Source: Bacillota bacterium
GTDB taxonomy: Bacteria; Bacillota; Clostridia; Peptostreptococcales; Anaerovoracaceae
Assembly (NCBI GenBank): GCA_022769485.1
Contig: JALEJU010000039.1
Span: 36,454-100,453, forward strand
Length of the DNA: 64,000 nt
Direction: 5' to 3'
Shown piece by piece: positions 55,886-63,691 of the stretch. How positions within the stretch are numbered: the first letter of the stretch is position 1; every line of letters begins with the position of its first letter. The position numbers were made by a program, and so were the translations under genes. The notes beneath the pieces are model-generated. The model did not search any database. It was not told where the DNA came from and saw only the letters and a program-made list of their open reading frames with translations.

Positions 55886-57169
55886 ATGGAAGAAAACAAA
55901 AATGAAAAAATTCAGCCGGGAACCTGGGCGGCATGGCGGGCGCAAAATGAAGGAGGGCAGACATTCGGGCCTTCCGGAGAAAACGGTTTCGTTTTTGTAG
56001 ACGAGACAAAAGAAAGTTTTCGCGGGGAAGATCGCAAGCGAAAAAGAATGGGCAGAGGCTGCGGCGGTAAAAGAACGATCGCGTTGATTCTGGTTTTGCT
56101 GTTGGCCTTTGGCGCGGGATTCGGCGGAGGAATAGCGGCGGTTCATGTTTCAGGCGGAGCTGTATCGGGGGGCAATCAGACGATTACCATCGATTCGGGC
56201 GAAGCTTCCATCGGGGAAGCCATTGCGGCCAAGGTGCTGCCTTCGGTAGTAGGTATCAGCACCACCACCGAGGTTTCCGGATGGGGATTTTTCGGTATGA
56301 CTACGCAAGAACTGCCGGAGGGCGTAGGTACGGGATTTATCGTCAGCGAGGACGGATACATTTTAACAAATTCTCATGTTGTCAGCGACGGGAGGGCAAA
56401 GACAATAACCGTATCCTTTAATGACGGCAGCGAGCTGCCCGGTACGGTTCTCTGGAACGACAGCACGCTGGATTTAGCCGTGGTCAAGGTACAAAAAACA
56501 GGGCTTGTAGCGGCAGAACTGGGCGATTCCGACGAAGTAAATATCGGCGCATATGCGGCGGCTATCGGCAATCCTCTGGGGTTGACTTATGACCGATCCG
56601 TGACTCAGGGCGGCATCAGCGGGTTAAACCGTACAATAACTGTATCCAGCGGAACCGGCGGAAATTCCGTTACTATGGAAGGCTTGATTCAAACGGATGC
56701 GGCTATCAATTCCGGAAACAGCGGGGGGCCGCTTTTGAACGATAAGGGTCAGGTTATCGGTATTAATTCCGCAAAAGCAGCTTCCGGCGAGGGGATGGGC
56801 TTCGCCATTCCCATTAACGTGGCAAAACCCATTTTGCAGGAAGTTATGAATACAGGAACCTATAAAAGGGCATATATCGGTATCAGCGGCGCCGATGCGG
56901 CCGCTTATTTACAATATTATCCTGATGAAAATCTGGGAACCGAAACGGGTGCTTACATCATACAGATCTATACCGGTTCTCCGGCCGCGGAATGCGGATT
57001 AAAAGAGGGCGATGTAATTACGGCTATCGACGATACGCAAATTGAAACCATGACAGAATTAACCCGCCAGATGTATAATTATAAATCCGGCGATCAGGCG
57101 AAATTGACCGTATTTCGAAACGGCAAGAAGATGACAGTTACCCTTACGTTGGGAGAATATCGGGAATAG
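55886..57169 (+). CDS. htrA: HtrA-like serine protease
   Basis: A 427-residue membrane-anchored protease: about 60 cytoplasmic residues, one helix (TIALILVLLLAFGAGFGGGIAAV), trypsin domain with triad in LTNSHVVSDG, STLDLAVVKV and TDAAINSGNSGGPL, and a C-terminal PDZ domain (IYTGSPAAECGLKEGDVITAIDD). It degrades misfolded exported proteins. The ATG at 55886 is seven bases after AGGAG. Place after walJ matches yycK/htrC of Bacillus. Confidence 0.94.
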   Translation: MEENKNEKIQPGTWAAWRAQNEGGQTFGPSGENGFVFVDETKESFRGEDRKRKRMGRGCGGKRTIALILVLLLAFGAGFGGGIAAVHVSGGAVSGGNQTITIDSGEASIGEAIAAKVLPSVVGISTTTEVSGWGFFGMTTQELPEGVGTGFIVSEDGYILTNSHVVSDGRAKTITVSFNDGSELPGTVLWNDSTLDLAVVKVQKTGLVAAELGDSDEVNIGAYAAAIGNPLGLTYDRSVTQGGISGLNRTITVSSGTGGNSVTMEGLIQTDAAINSGNSGGPLLNDKGQVIGINSAKAASGEGMGFAIPINVAKPILQEVMNTGTYKRAYIGISGADAAAYLQYYPDENLGTETGAYIIQIYTGSPAAECGLKEGDVITAIDDTQIETMTELTRQMYNYKSGDQAKLTVFRNGKKMTVTLTLGEYRE

Positions 57170-57177
57170 GGGAATTT

Positions 57178-57657
57178 ATGAACATCACCATCGTATGCAT
57201 CGGAAAATTAAAGGAACGGTTTTGGACAGAAGCGGTGGAGGAATACGCGAAAAGACTTTCCCGCTTCTGCAGCTTTTCCGTAGAGGAATTAAAGGAGGAA
57301 CGCCTTCCTGACCGGGCGTCCGGGGCGCAGGAGGTGAACGTAAAGGAGTCGGAAGGAAAAGCTATTTTAAAACGTTTAAAACCGGACGCTTATGTAATTG
57401 CTTTGGATGTTTTGGGAAAAGCCGTGAGCTCAGAAGCCTTTTCCGCGAAGATAGAACAATTGGGTCTTGACGGAAAAAGCGACATTGTCTTTATTATAGG
57501 CGGTTCCTTAGGTTTATCTCCTGCGGTTTTAGCCAGAGCGGATGAACGCGTATCATTTTCGGCTATGACATTTCCTCATCAGCTCATGCGGGTGATTTTA
57601 GCGGAGCAGATTTATCGGGCATTTAAAATCATGAAAGGGGAGACGTATCACAAATAG
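57178..57657 (+). CDS. rlmH: 23S rRNA (pseudouridine1915-N3)-methyltransferase
   Basis: A 159-residue SPOUT methyltransferase RlmH (MNITIVCIGKLKERFW, IIGGSLGLSPAVLARADERVSFSAMTFPHQLMR-type knot, LAEQIYRAFKI). It modifies helix 69 of 23S rRNA. TAGGGGAA is the binding site; it follows htrA by eight bases, the conserved end of the wal cluster. Confidence 0.97.
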   Translation: MNITIVCIGKLKERFWTEAVEEYAKRLSRFCSFSVEELKEERLPDRASGAQEVNVKESEGKAILKRLKPDAYVIALDVLGKAVSSEAFSAKIEQLGLDGKSDIVFIIGGSLGLSPAVLARADERVSFSAMTFPHQLMRVILAEQIYRAFKIMKGETYHK

Positions 57658-57673
57658 CCGGCTTTTCGGCGGC

Positions 57674-57702
57674 TTGACTTTCCATGCCGAATTTTGTAAA
57701 AT
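57674..57702 (+). promoter_or_regulatory. Predicted promoter of ArsR-type gene
   Basis: TTGACT (57674-57679), 17 bases, TAAAAT (57697-57702). The -10 overlaps a 21-bp dyad that could be an operator. Confidence 0.65.
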
Positions 57703-57718
57703 TGTGAGTGACACTTTT
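57698..57718. promoter_or_regulatory. Candidate operator, 21-bp dyad
   Basis: Positions 57698-57718 follow the symmetric pattern AAAAnTGTnAnTnACAnTTTT. It covers the -10 and start of the ArsR-type gene's own promoter, the usual place for autorepression. Confidence 0.5.
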
Positions 57719-57755
57719 AAAGGTTATTCATTTTGCACAATATAGGAGAGCGGGT

Positions 57756-58073
57756 ATGAGGTTAAGAAAAGAAACGGATGAAATGCAGGAAGAAGAAGTC
57801 CTTTTAGTGGCGCAGGTATCCGATGCGTTAGCCCATCCGGCTCGTGTTCAGATATTCCGCTACATCTATGCGGCTAATCGAAATCGAACCGCGGTATGCA
57901 ATAAAGACGTAGTGGAGGCTTTCTCTTATTCTCAGGCAACCATTTCCCAGCACATTAAAAAGCTGGTGCAGGCGGATTTGGTTCAGGTAAGAAAGGATGA
58001 CCGCTATTCCTATTACTATGTGAATATCGGTATGCTGGGCAAATATTTGACGGCAGTGAAGAAGTTTGAATAA
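57756..58073 (+). CDS. ArsR-family transcriptional regulator
   Basis: A 105-residue winged-helix regulator: VAQVSDALAHPARVQIFRYI and YSQATISQHIKKLVQADLVQVRKDDRYSYYYVN are ArsR-type. Two Cys at most are visible (AVCNKD), so metal sensing by the classic CxC site is not supported. ATG at 57756 after AGGAGAGCGGGT; the longer frame would cover the promoter and dyad. A terminator follows. Confidence 0.85.
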   Translation: MRLRKETDEMQEEEVLLVAQVSDALAHPARVQIFRYIYAANRNRTAVCNKDVVEAFSYSQATISQHIKKLVQADLVQVRKDDRYSYYYVNIGMLGKYLTAVKKFE

Positions 58074-58079
58074 AGAATT

Positions 58080-58108
58080 CGGTGCTGTTTTCAGGCACCG
58101 TTTTTTTA
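58080..58108 (+). terminator. Terminator after ArsR-type gene
   Basis: CGGTGC (58080-58085) pairs with GCACCG (58095-58100), followed by seven T. Confidence 0.85.
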
Positions 58109-58142
58109 CTGTAAAAATCGTAAAAAGAAAGAAGGGATATAG

Positions 58143-58682
58143 ATGAAACTGGAAAGCTGGGAAGCGGAGAAAAGGGCGGCTTTAGCGGCAGCGGACGCTA
58201 TGATTACGGCAGCCAGAACCGCTCCGAAAGCCTGCGGCGTAGATCACATTGAAATGGCTATTTTAGATGGCGCCGATAAAGATAAGCTGGCGGAAGAAAT
58301 GCGAGCTATTGCGAAGAAGACGGGGCAGACATTTTTTGAACGAGATGCCTGCAATGTGGATCGGAGCCATTACGTTGTAGTGATCGGCGTAACTTCGGCA
58401 CCCCGGGGGCTTTCTGACTGCGGGTTATGCGGTTTTTTAAACTGCGCGGACATGGAAAAGAATAAGGGCCGGTGCGCTATGAATCTTACAGACCTTGGAA
58501 TCGCGGTAGGAAGCGCAGTTTCTATAGCTGCTGACTGCAGGGTGGATAACCGGGTCATGTTTTCTGCAGGAATGGCGGCAAAAAATTTGAAAATACTTCC
58601 GGAGGACGTAAAAATCTGTTACGGCATTCCTGTTTCTGTTTCAGGCAAAAATCCCTATTTTGATCGGAAGCCTTTAAAGTAA
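58143..58682 (+). CDS. DUF2148 domain protein (ferredoxin-like Cys cluster)
   Basis: A 179-residue DUF2148 protein. Cys residues lie at KACGV, DACNV, SDCGLCGFLNCADMEKNKGRCAMN and IAADCRVDN; CGLCGFLNC recalls iron-sulfur ligands of 4-cluster ferredoxin-like folds. Function unknown; family members sit near redox genes in anaerobes. AGAAGGGATATAG precedes the ATG, after the ArsR gene's terminator, so it may be read by readthrough or its own promoter. Confidence 0.85.
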   Translation: MKLESWEAEKRAALAAADAMITAARTAPKACGVDHIEMAILDGADKDKLAEEMRAIAKKTGQTFFERDACNVDRSHYVVVIGVTSAPRGLSDCGLCGFLNCADMEKNKGRCAMNLTDLGIAVGSAVSIAADCRVDNRVMFSAGMAAKNLKILPEDVKICYGIPVSVSGKNPYFDRKPLK

Positions 58683-58748
58683 CGATGGGTAAAATAAGTT
58701 AAAATAAAAGTTTTGGCTTTGGTATGTAGATATACAAGGAACAAAAAG

Positions 58749-58780
58749 AAACCGGCGCAATATAATCGCGCCGGTTTTGC
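58749..58780. terminator. Bidirectional terminator between DUF2148 and tautomerase genes
   Basis: AAACCGGCGC (58749-58758) pairs perfectly with GCGCCGGTTT (58768-58777). T-rich tails exist on both sides, serving the two convergent genes. Confidence 0.85.
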
Positions 58781-58792
58781 TGCATTTGCAGT

Positions 58793-59020
58793 TTAATATT
58801 TTTTCTTTCCGGATAAAATCCGCATCTTTTCCAGGTTTGGTTCGATTTCCTGTTTATACACCTTTTCATTCCAATCAGCAGGGTCAACGCTTTCAAGGGA
58901 AATTGTGACGGCTTCCTGAGGGCAGCCCCAAATTTCTAAAATAACCTGATTGATTCTTTCGATGGCAGCTTTTTGAGTAGCCTCATCCTTAGGATACGCT
59001 TTAATAGCGATATATGGCAT
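58793..59020 (-). CDS. 4-oxalocrotonate tautomerase family protein
   Basis: A 75-residue tautomerase-fold protein. Starting at the ATG at 59020 (AAGGAG nine bases ahead) places Pro directly after Met (MPYIAIKAYPKD), so Pro becomes the catalytic N-terminus after Met removal; the longer frame would hide it. VTISLESVDPADWNEKVY is the rest of the conserved core. Substrate unknown. Confidence 0.85.
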   Translation of the reverse strand: MPYIAIKAYPKDEATQKAAIERINQVILEIWGCPQEAVTISLESVDPADWNEKVYKQEIEPNLEKMRILSGKKKY

Positions 59021-59071
59021 TTTCACATTCTCCTTTCAATTACTTATCTTATGCTTGTCTGCGGACAATTG

Positions 59072-59127
59072 CCGGATTTTCAGCTGAGAATCCGGTTTAT
59101 CAGGAGAGAATTCCGGTTTTTGCCGGA
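59072..59127. repeat. Palindromes downstream of uraA
   Basis: A 24-base palindrome with one wobble (59072-59095, CCGG-ended) is followed by TCCGG-TTTTTG-CCGGA (59112-59127). Together they may form the end of the uracil permease transcript, though no clean T tract follows on the minus strand. Confidence 0.4.
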
Positions 59128-59143
59128 GCCGGCAGATTCCTAT

Positions 59144-60475
59144 TTACTGTATGGAATCGGGCTCGTTCTTATCATTGGCAATACCCAGTTTGTCGATCAC
59201 ATAGAAAGCAAGCCCAAGAACCATACCCACGATGGTTGCCAGACACATACCGGTCAGACTTACATTTCCGATTTGAATTGCAGCGCCGGAGAGGCCTGTT
59301 ACAAATACAACTGCGGACAGCGCCAGATTTCTGGCTTTCGCGTAATTAACTTTTTTATCAACCAGCAGGCGCAGACCGGAAGCCGCGATCATGCCGTAGA
59401 GCAGGAAGCTGATGCCGCCCATAACGGGGCTGGGGATGGTGCTGATCAAAGCGGAGGCCGGCGCAAAGAAAGCAAGCAGAATGGAGAATACGGCAGCGCC
59501 GCCGATTACCCATACGCTGTAAACCTTTGTAACAGCCATAACGCCGATGTTTTCACCGTAAGTAGTTGTGGGAACAGAACCGCACAGGCCGGATAATGTT
59601 GTAGAGATCCCGTCAGACAGTAAAGATCTGTGGAGACCGGGGTCTTTCAGAAGATCGTGACCTACGATTTCGGATGTAACAACCTGATGGCCGATATGTT
59701 CGGAGATAACAACAAGAGAGGCCGGGATGATAATCAGAATCGCGTCCAGGCTGAATTTCGGAGTCAGGAAGTTGGGCAGAGCGACGATTGCAGATTCCGC
59801 AACCGGTGTAAAGTCAACCAGGCCGAAGCAGAGACCCGCAATATAGCCTACGATAATGGAAATCAGAATTGCAATTGCGGAAGCAAAGCCGCGGAAAATA
59901 ACCTGTCCGAAAACAGCGCACAGCAGTGTAATTGCAAATACGGCTACAGCTTTCGGATCAATACCGGTACATACTTGGGTAAAATATTCCGTTCCTTCTA
60001 CCGCTTCGTAGCTGGTGTTTGTAAGAATTCCGCCGTTGGAAGCCGCAGTTCCTGCCAGCTCCAGGCCGATCAGGGCAACTACAGGGCCCATAGCAGCAGG
60101 GGGAAGAACGATATCGATCCACTTGGTTCCTACTAATTTAATAATCAGAGCAACCGCGCAGAAGATAAGGCCGGTTACTACGAAGCCGCCCAGGGCGTAT
60201 TGGTAGCCAAGATTCGGGTTTGCCAGAATGAGAAAAGTAGGCGATAAAAAAGCAAAGCTGGAACCCAGATAAGCGGGAGCTTTGCCTTTGGTAACTGCAA
60301 TAAAGATCAAAGTACCGATACCATTCATTAAAAGAACGATAGCTGCGTTGATTCCGAATAACCAGGGAACCAAAACAGAGGCACTGAACATTGCAAATGT
60401 GTGCTGAATGCTGAGGGGGATTCCCTGGGCAAGAGGTACTTTTTCGTTAACTTGGATGATTCTTCTTTCCTTCAT
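59144..60475 (-). CDS. uraA: Uracil/nucleobase permease (NCS2 family)
   Basis: A 443-residue NCS2 transporter with about 12-14 helices. UraA-like features: PLSIQHTFAMFSASVLVPWL, the substrate Glu in VISEHIGHQVV and GSVPTTTYGENIGVMAVTKV. It brings uracil in with protons. GAGGAG precedes the ATG. A 150-base leader with a terminator hairpin lies upstream, indicating control by attenuation. Confidence 0.93.
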   Translation of the reverse strand: MKERRIIQVNEKVPLAQGIPLSIQHTFAMFSASVLVPWLFGINAAIVLLMNGIGTLIFIAVTKGKAPAYLGSSFAFLSPTFLILANPNLGYQYALGGFVVTGLIFCAVALIIKLVGTKWIDIVLPPAAMGPVVALIGLELAGTAASNGGILTNTSYEAVEGTEYFTQVCTGIDPKAVAVFAITLLCAVFGQVIFRGFASAIAILISIIVGYIAGLCFGLVDFTPVAESAIVALPNFLTPKFSLDAILIIIPASLVVISEHIGHQVVTSEIVGHDLLKDPGLHRSLLSDGISTTLSGLCGSVPTTTYGENIGVMAVTKVYSVWVIGGAAVFSILLAFFAPASALISTIPSPVMGGISFLLYGMIAASGLRLLVDKKVNYAKARNLALSAVVFVTGLSGAAIQIGNVSLTGMCLATIVGMVLGLAFYVIDKLGIANDKNEPDSIQ

Positions 60476-60646
60476 GATTTTCTCCTCATTTGTAGCTTAT
60501 AAAATAAAAATAATTTCCAAAGAATCGTATCGATTCATTTAAGGCATAAAAAAACTTCCCTCAGGGGAACGAACGAAAAGAGTACCGCATCACTCTAAAC
60601 GCCCCTTTTAAGAAGCCTCTTATAAAATAACATAAGAAATTGCCAT
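60476..60646 (-). promoter_or_regulatory. uraA leader with terminator and competing stem
   Basis: On the minus strand the leader carries an intrinsic terminator (TTCCC-CTGA-GGGAA-type hairpin, complement of 60553-60569, then seven T at 60547-60553). An AGGGG at about 60601-60606 (minus strand) can pair with the CCCCT of that hairpin to give an alternative stem that encloses a small hairpin AGAGT...ACTCT. This is the layout of transcription attenuation. A PyrR binding loop was looked for but the consensus is not clearly met. Confidence 0.6.
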
Positions 60647-60652
60647 ATGCAA
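60624..60652 (-). promoter_or_regulatory. Predicted uraA promoter
   Basis: Minus-strand TTGCAT (complement of 60647-60652), 17-base spacer, TATTTT (complement of 60624-60629). Transcription would begin near 60617, giving a leader of about 140 bases. Confidence 0.55.
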
Positions 60653-60717
60653 GGTGTTTTTTTAAAAAGTTCGCTTTTTGTCAGAAAAAGAGAAAAAAAC
60701 AGAGGGAAAAAATAAAA

Positions 60718-60758
60718 AAGCCCTTAAATATTCGAACAATAAACAAAGTTAAGGGCTT
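60718..60758 (-). terminator. Terminator after ridA
   Basis: AAGCCCTTAA and TTAAGGGCTT (60718-60727 and 60749-60758) form a 10-bp stem; on the minus strand TTTTATTTTTT follows. Confidence 0.85.
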
Positions 60759-60778
60759 ATAAATTCGTATATAAAAAG

Positions 60779-61156
60779 CTACTTTACGGCAATCACTTCA
60801 ATTTCAATGTCTGCGCCTTTCGGAAGATTGGAAACTTCAAAGCAGGAACGGGCGGGGCAATTTTCTGTAAAAAATTCGGCATATGTTTCGTTTACCGCGG
60901 AAAAATCCAGCATTTGATCTAAAAAAATACTGACCTTTACTACATGAGACCAATCCATACCGGCTTCTTCCAAAATCGCTCCGATGTTTTCCATGACCTG
61001 ACGGGTCTGTTTTGTAATAGGACCGCCGCAGAGCATGCCTGTGGCGGGATCCAGGGGAAGCTGACCGGAAATAAAAAGTATGCCGTTTGCAAGCACAGCC
61101 TGAGAATAGGGGCCGACAGCAGCGGGTGCTTTATCTGTTGAAATAATTTTTTTCAT
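60779..61156 (-). CDS. ridA: Reactive intermediate/imine deaminase RidA
   Basis: A 125-residue RidA: MKKIISTDKAPAAVGPYSQAVLANGILFISGQLPLDP, KVSIFLDQMLDFSAVNETYAEFF and PARSCFEVSNLPKGADIEIEVIA with the substrate-binding Arg. It hydrolyses enamine/imine by-products of PLP enzymes. Monocistronic, with its own terminator. Confidence 0.95.
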   Translation of the reverse strand: MKKIISTDKAPAAVGPYSQAVLANGILFISGQLPLDPATGMLCGGPITKQTRQVMENIGAILEEAGMDWSHVVKVSIFLDQMLDFSAVNETYAEFFTENCPARSCFEVSNLPKGADIEIEVIAVK

Positions 61157-61279
61157 ATAAAAAACCTCTTTTCCGTTTAATTGAAGTGGTAGTTTCCGCT
61201 TCTTTCTTTATTTTAACACAGATTTTGTGTGCAGGATGTGTTAAAATGAGAAAAAGATACCGAGATTAAAGGAGAAAAA

Positions 61280-61744
61280 ATGAAAAAAGTCTGGTACTAT
61301 GAGACAAGGGAATTAGGAAAGATTGGTATTGCGGAGGAGGAGGGAGCGATTACAAACCTGTTTTTTGAAACAGAGCAGCCTCCTCAAGCAGAGCCGGAAG
61401 AAACGGAATTGATTCAACGGGCTTACATACAGCTAAGGGAATATCTGGACGGAAAACGCCGGGAATTTCAGCTCCCTTTAAAACCGGAGGGCACACCTTT
61501 TCAGATAAAAGACTGGAATGAGCTGTGTAAAATTCCTTACGGAGAAACGAGATCGTACGGAGAAATCGCTGCCGCTTTGGGAAAGCCGAAAGGCGCAAGG
61601 GCGGTAGGACATGCAAATCACAGAAATCCCATCTCCGTTATTATTCCCTGCCACCGGGTAATCGGAAGCGATGGAACATTGGTGGGATACGGAGGAGGAA
61701 TGGATAAAAAAGAATTTCTTTTAAAGCTGGAGGGAATTCTTTAA
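61280..61744 (+). CDS. ogt: Methylated-DNA--protein-cysteine methyltransferase
   Basis: A 154-residue alkyltransferase: IPYGETRSYGEIAAALGKPKGARAVGHANHRNPI and active-site IPCHRVIGSDG. It removes O6-methyl groups from guanine in a suicidal reaction. AAAGGAGAAA precedes the ATG. Ends at the shared terminator with the NhaC-type gene. Confidence 0.95.
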   Translation: MKKVWYYETRELGKIGIAEEEGAITNLFFETEQPPQAEPEETELIQRAYIQLREYLDGKRREFQLPLKPEGTPFQIKDWNELCKIPYGETRSYGEIAAALGKPKGARAVGHANHRNPISVIIPCHRVIGSDGTLVGYGGGMDKKEFLLKLEGIL

Positions 61745-61761
61745 AGGAGCGGGTTTTATAA

Positions 61762-61791
61762 AAAACGGTGCGGCTTTTGCCGCACCGTTTT
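61762..61791. terminator. Bidirectional terminator between ogt and NhaC-type gene
   Basis: A perfect 13-bp stem (61762-61774 with 61779-61791), loop TTTT, with A run on the left and T run on the right. Confidence 0.9.
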
Positions 61792-61823
61792 AAATTGCCG
61801 AGTTTTAAATGGTATCCTAAAGT

Positions 61824-63206
61824 TTAGCTGAATACGAAACCGAATACCAGATACATAATAGCTGTCAATATTGCAGCGCAAACTGCGAAGGGCAGCTGCG
61901 TAGCAACGTGATCCAGAGGACGAATGTTGGTGGACTGACCGATCAGGATCGCGTTGTCGGAATAGAAGCAAGCCTGGGTACCGAATACGGAACCGGAGAA
62001 GATTGCCGCTACTGCCAAATCTGTGTTAGCGCCCATAGCCAGTGCAAGAGGAACTACCAGCGGTACCATTACTGCGGAAAGCCCCCAAGCGTTAGCCAGA
62101 GCAAAAGTCAAAACAGATGCAACGATGAATACAACGAAGGGCAGCAGGCTACCGGCCATCAGAGGTTCTACCTTGCTGATTACATATTCCGTCATACCCA
62201 GCGCTTCGCAGGAAGTTTTGAACATAAATGCGATGCACAGCAGAGCCAGTACAGAGAACATTGTTGCAGCACCTTCCCAAACATTGTCAACAAATTCCGC
62301 AATGCCGGAGAGTCTTCTGATCAGGTACATAGCGCATGTAAAGATCAGCGCAACAACGATACCGGTGAGTACGTCAATATCGAAATAGATAGTTGCAGCA
62401 ACCAAAACGATAATCGGCAGGATGAAATCGATAACGCCTGCCTTGTTTTTCTTGGAATCTGCAGGTGTTTCTTCTTCGGGTTCTTCCTCCGGAGCTTCCA
62501 GACCGGTGGGATAAAGGTTGCCGGTTTCTTCTGCCATTTTCTGATATTTTCTGATAGGTCCGATAAGCGGGAAGATCCCCAGGATAACCAGAACCATGAT
62601 CAGCATAGCAAACATCGGGAAGAACATGTAAGGAATGGACTGTGCATATACAAGAACTGCACTCTGACCTTCTTCTACCAGCGGTGTGTCAGCCAGAAGA
62701 GCTGCATAATAAACGGCCCAGGAAGAAAGCGGGATCAATACGACAACAGGAGCAGAAGTCGAACCGATTACATAAGCGGTCAATGTTCTGTGAATCTTGT
62801 GCGAGTCGTTCAATCTCTTTACAGTTGCGGCTGTTGTCATAATGTTGAGGTAATCGTCGCAGAATAAGCATACGCTCAAGAGCCATTCAGCGACCAGCGC
62901 TTTTTTCTTGGATGTTGCAAACTTGGAAAGAAGTCCGGCAAAACCCATCGCTGCTTTGGATTTTTCCAAAACACAAGTCAAACCGCCCAGCAGAGAAACA
63001 ACGAGGAAAACCCATACGTTGTCGGCTGCGATAACCTGCATCGAAGAAACAAGTTCTGTAAACCAATCGCCTTTAAAGCCGATGATCAGCGCTACTAAAG
63101 TACCGACCAACAGAGATTCAAATGTACGCTTGGTGACCAGAGCCAGTACGATGAGGATAACAACAGGAAGTAAACTGATAATTCCGTAAGTAGCTGTTGC
63201 GTCCAT
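61824..63206 (-). CDS. Na+/H+ antiporter NhaC family protein
   Basis: A 460-residue transporter with about 11 helices of the NhaC type: VCLFCDDYLNIMTTAATVKRL, STSAPVVVLIPLSSWAVYYA, TFALANAWGLSAVMVPLVVPLA and SGSVFGTQACFYSDNAILIGQ. A Glu/Lys-rich cytoplasmic loop (PEEEPEEETPADSKKNK) divides the halves. Members exchange sodium (or malate/lysine-type solutes) for protons. TTGGAGACG precedes the ATG. A long AT-rich region with direct repeats lies upstream. Confidence 0.88.
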   Translation of the reverse strand: MDATATYGIISLLPVVILIVLALVTKRTFESLLVGTLVALIIGFKGDWFTELVSSMQVIAADNVWVFLVVSLLGGLTCVLEKSKAAMGFAGLLSKFATSKKKALVAEWLLSVCLFCDDYLNIMTTAATVKRLNDSHKIHRTLTAYVIGSTSAPVVVLIPLSSWAVYYAALLADTPLVEEGQSAVLVYAQSIPYMFFPMFAMLIMVLVILGIFPLIGPIRKYQKMAEETGNLYPTGLEAPEEEPEEETPADSKKNKAGVIDFILPIIVLVAATIYFDIDVLTGIVVALIFTCAMYLIRRLSGIAEFVDNVWEGAATMFSVLALLCIAFMFKTSCEALGMTEYVISKVEPLMAGSLLPFVVFIVASVLTFALANAWGLSAVMVPLVVPLALAMGANTDLAVAAIFSGSVFGTQACFYSDNAILIGQSTNIRPLDHVATQLPFAVCAAILTAIMYLVFGFVFS

Positions 63207-63691
63207 TTTAACGTCTCCAATCTCTTAAATTTTTGACTAAGCCCCTGCCGTTCAAATACTCTTGGAAAAAGAGTAGCATAAAAGAGTAAATAAACGGAAG
63301 ATGCCTAATCCTTTTGGGTGATAACTATAAAAAAATAATCAAATACATTTGAAGCAAGATTCATGCCAAAACTAAAAAGTGTTGAAATTACAACAGAATT
63401 ATGAAGAAACGATGAACAAAAAGTGTAAGTAAAAAAATACAAAAATAATAAAAATCAATAATAATAGTAGAAAATAAACAAATATAATATGTGTCATTAT
63501 TTAATATCGGTGTAAGTAAAAAAATACAGAAATAATACTAAAATAATATCCCAAACAGAGAATATACCGAAAAAGAAATAAAAAAGTTTTTGAACGCAAA
63601 ATAATTTTTTAATCGCGATGAAAAAATCACATATTGCCGTTCTATTAAACATTTCAACGGTTCCGGTCTATCAGCAGCCTGAAGCCGGGTC
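63207..63691. other. AT-rich region upstream of NhaC-type gene
   Basis: 485 bases, very AT-rich, with no gene seen. It holds two copies of a 28-base direct repeat (63423-63450 and 63510-63537) and probably the antiporter promoter, which I could not place with confidence. Confidence 0.5.
63423..63537. repeat. Two 28-base direct repeats
   Basis: The unit begins GTGTAAGTAAAAAAATACA and ends AATAATA; the copies at 63423-63450 and 63510-63537 differ at one base and start 87 bases apart. The TGTA...TACA ends give each weak dyad symmetry. Confidence 0.8.

Noticed and set aside
60476..60646. Standard PyrR binding loop in the uraA leader
   Set aside because: A GAGGCU is present near the 5' end, but the paired CC-containing 5' half of the consensus is absent.
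61908..62867. 319-codon plus-strand open frame rich in Cys, Gln and Asn
   Set aside because: Opposite the NhaC-type gene; the composition is that expected from the complement of a hydrophobic membrane protein.
63423..63537. CRISPR array
   Set aside because: Only two repeat copies, AT-rich, no third unit at the same spacing and no cas genes.
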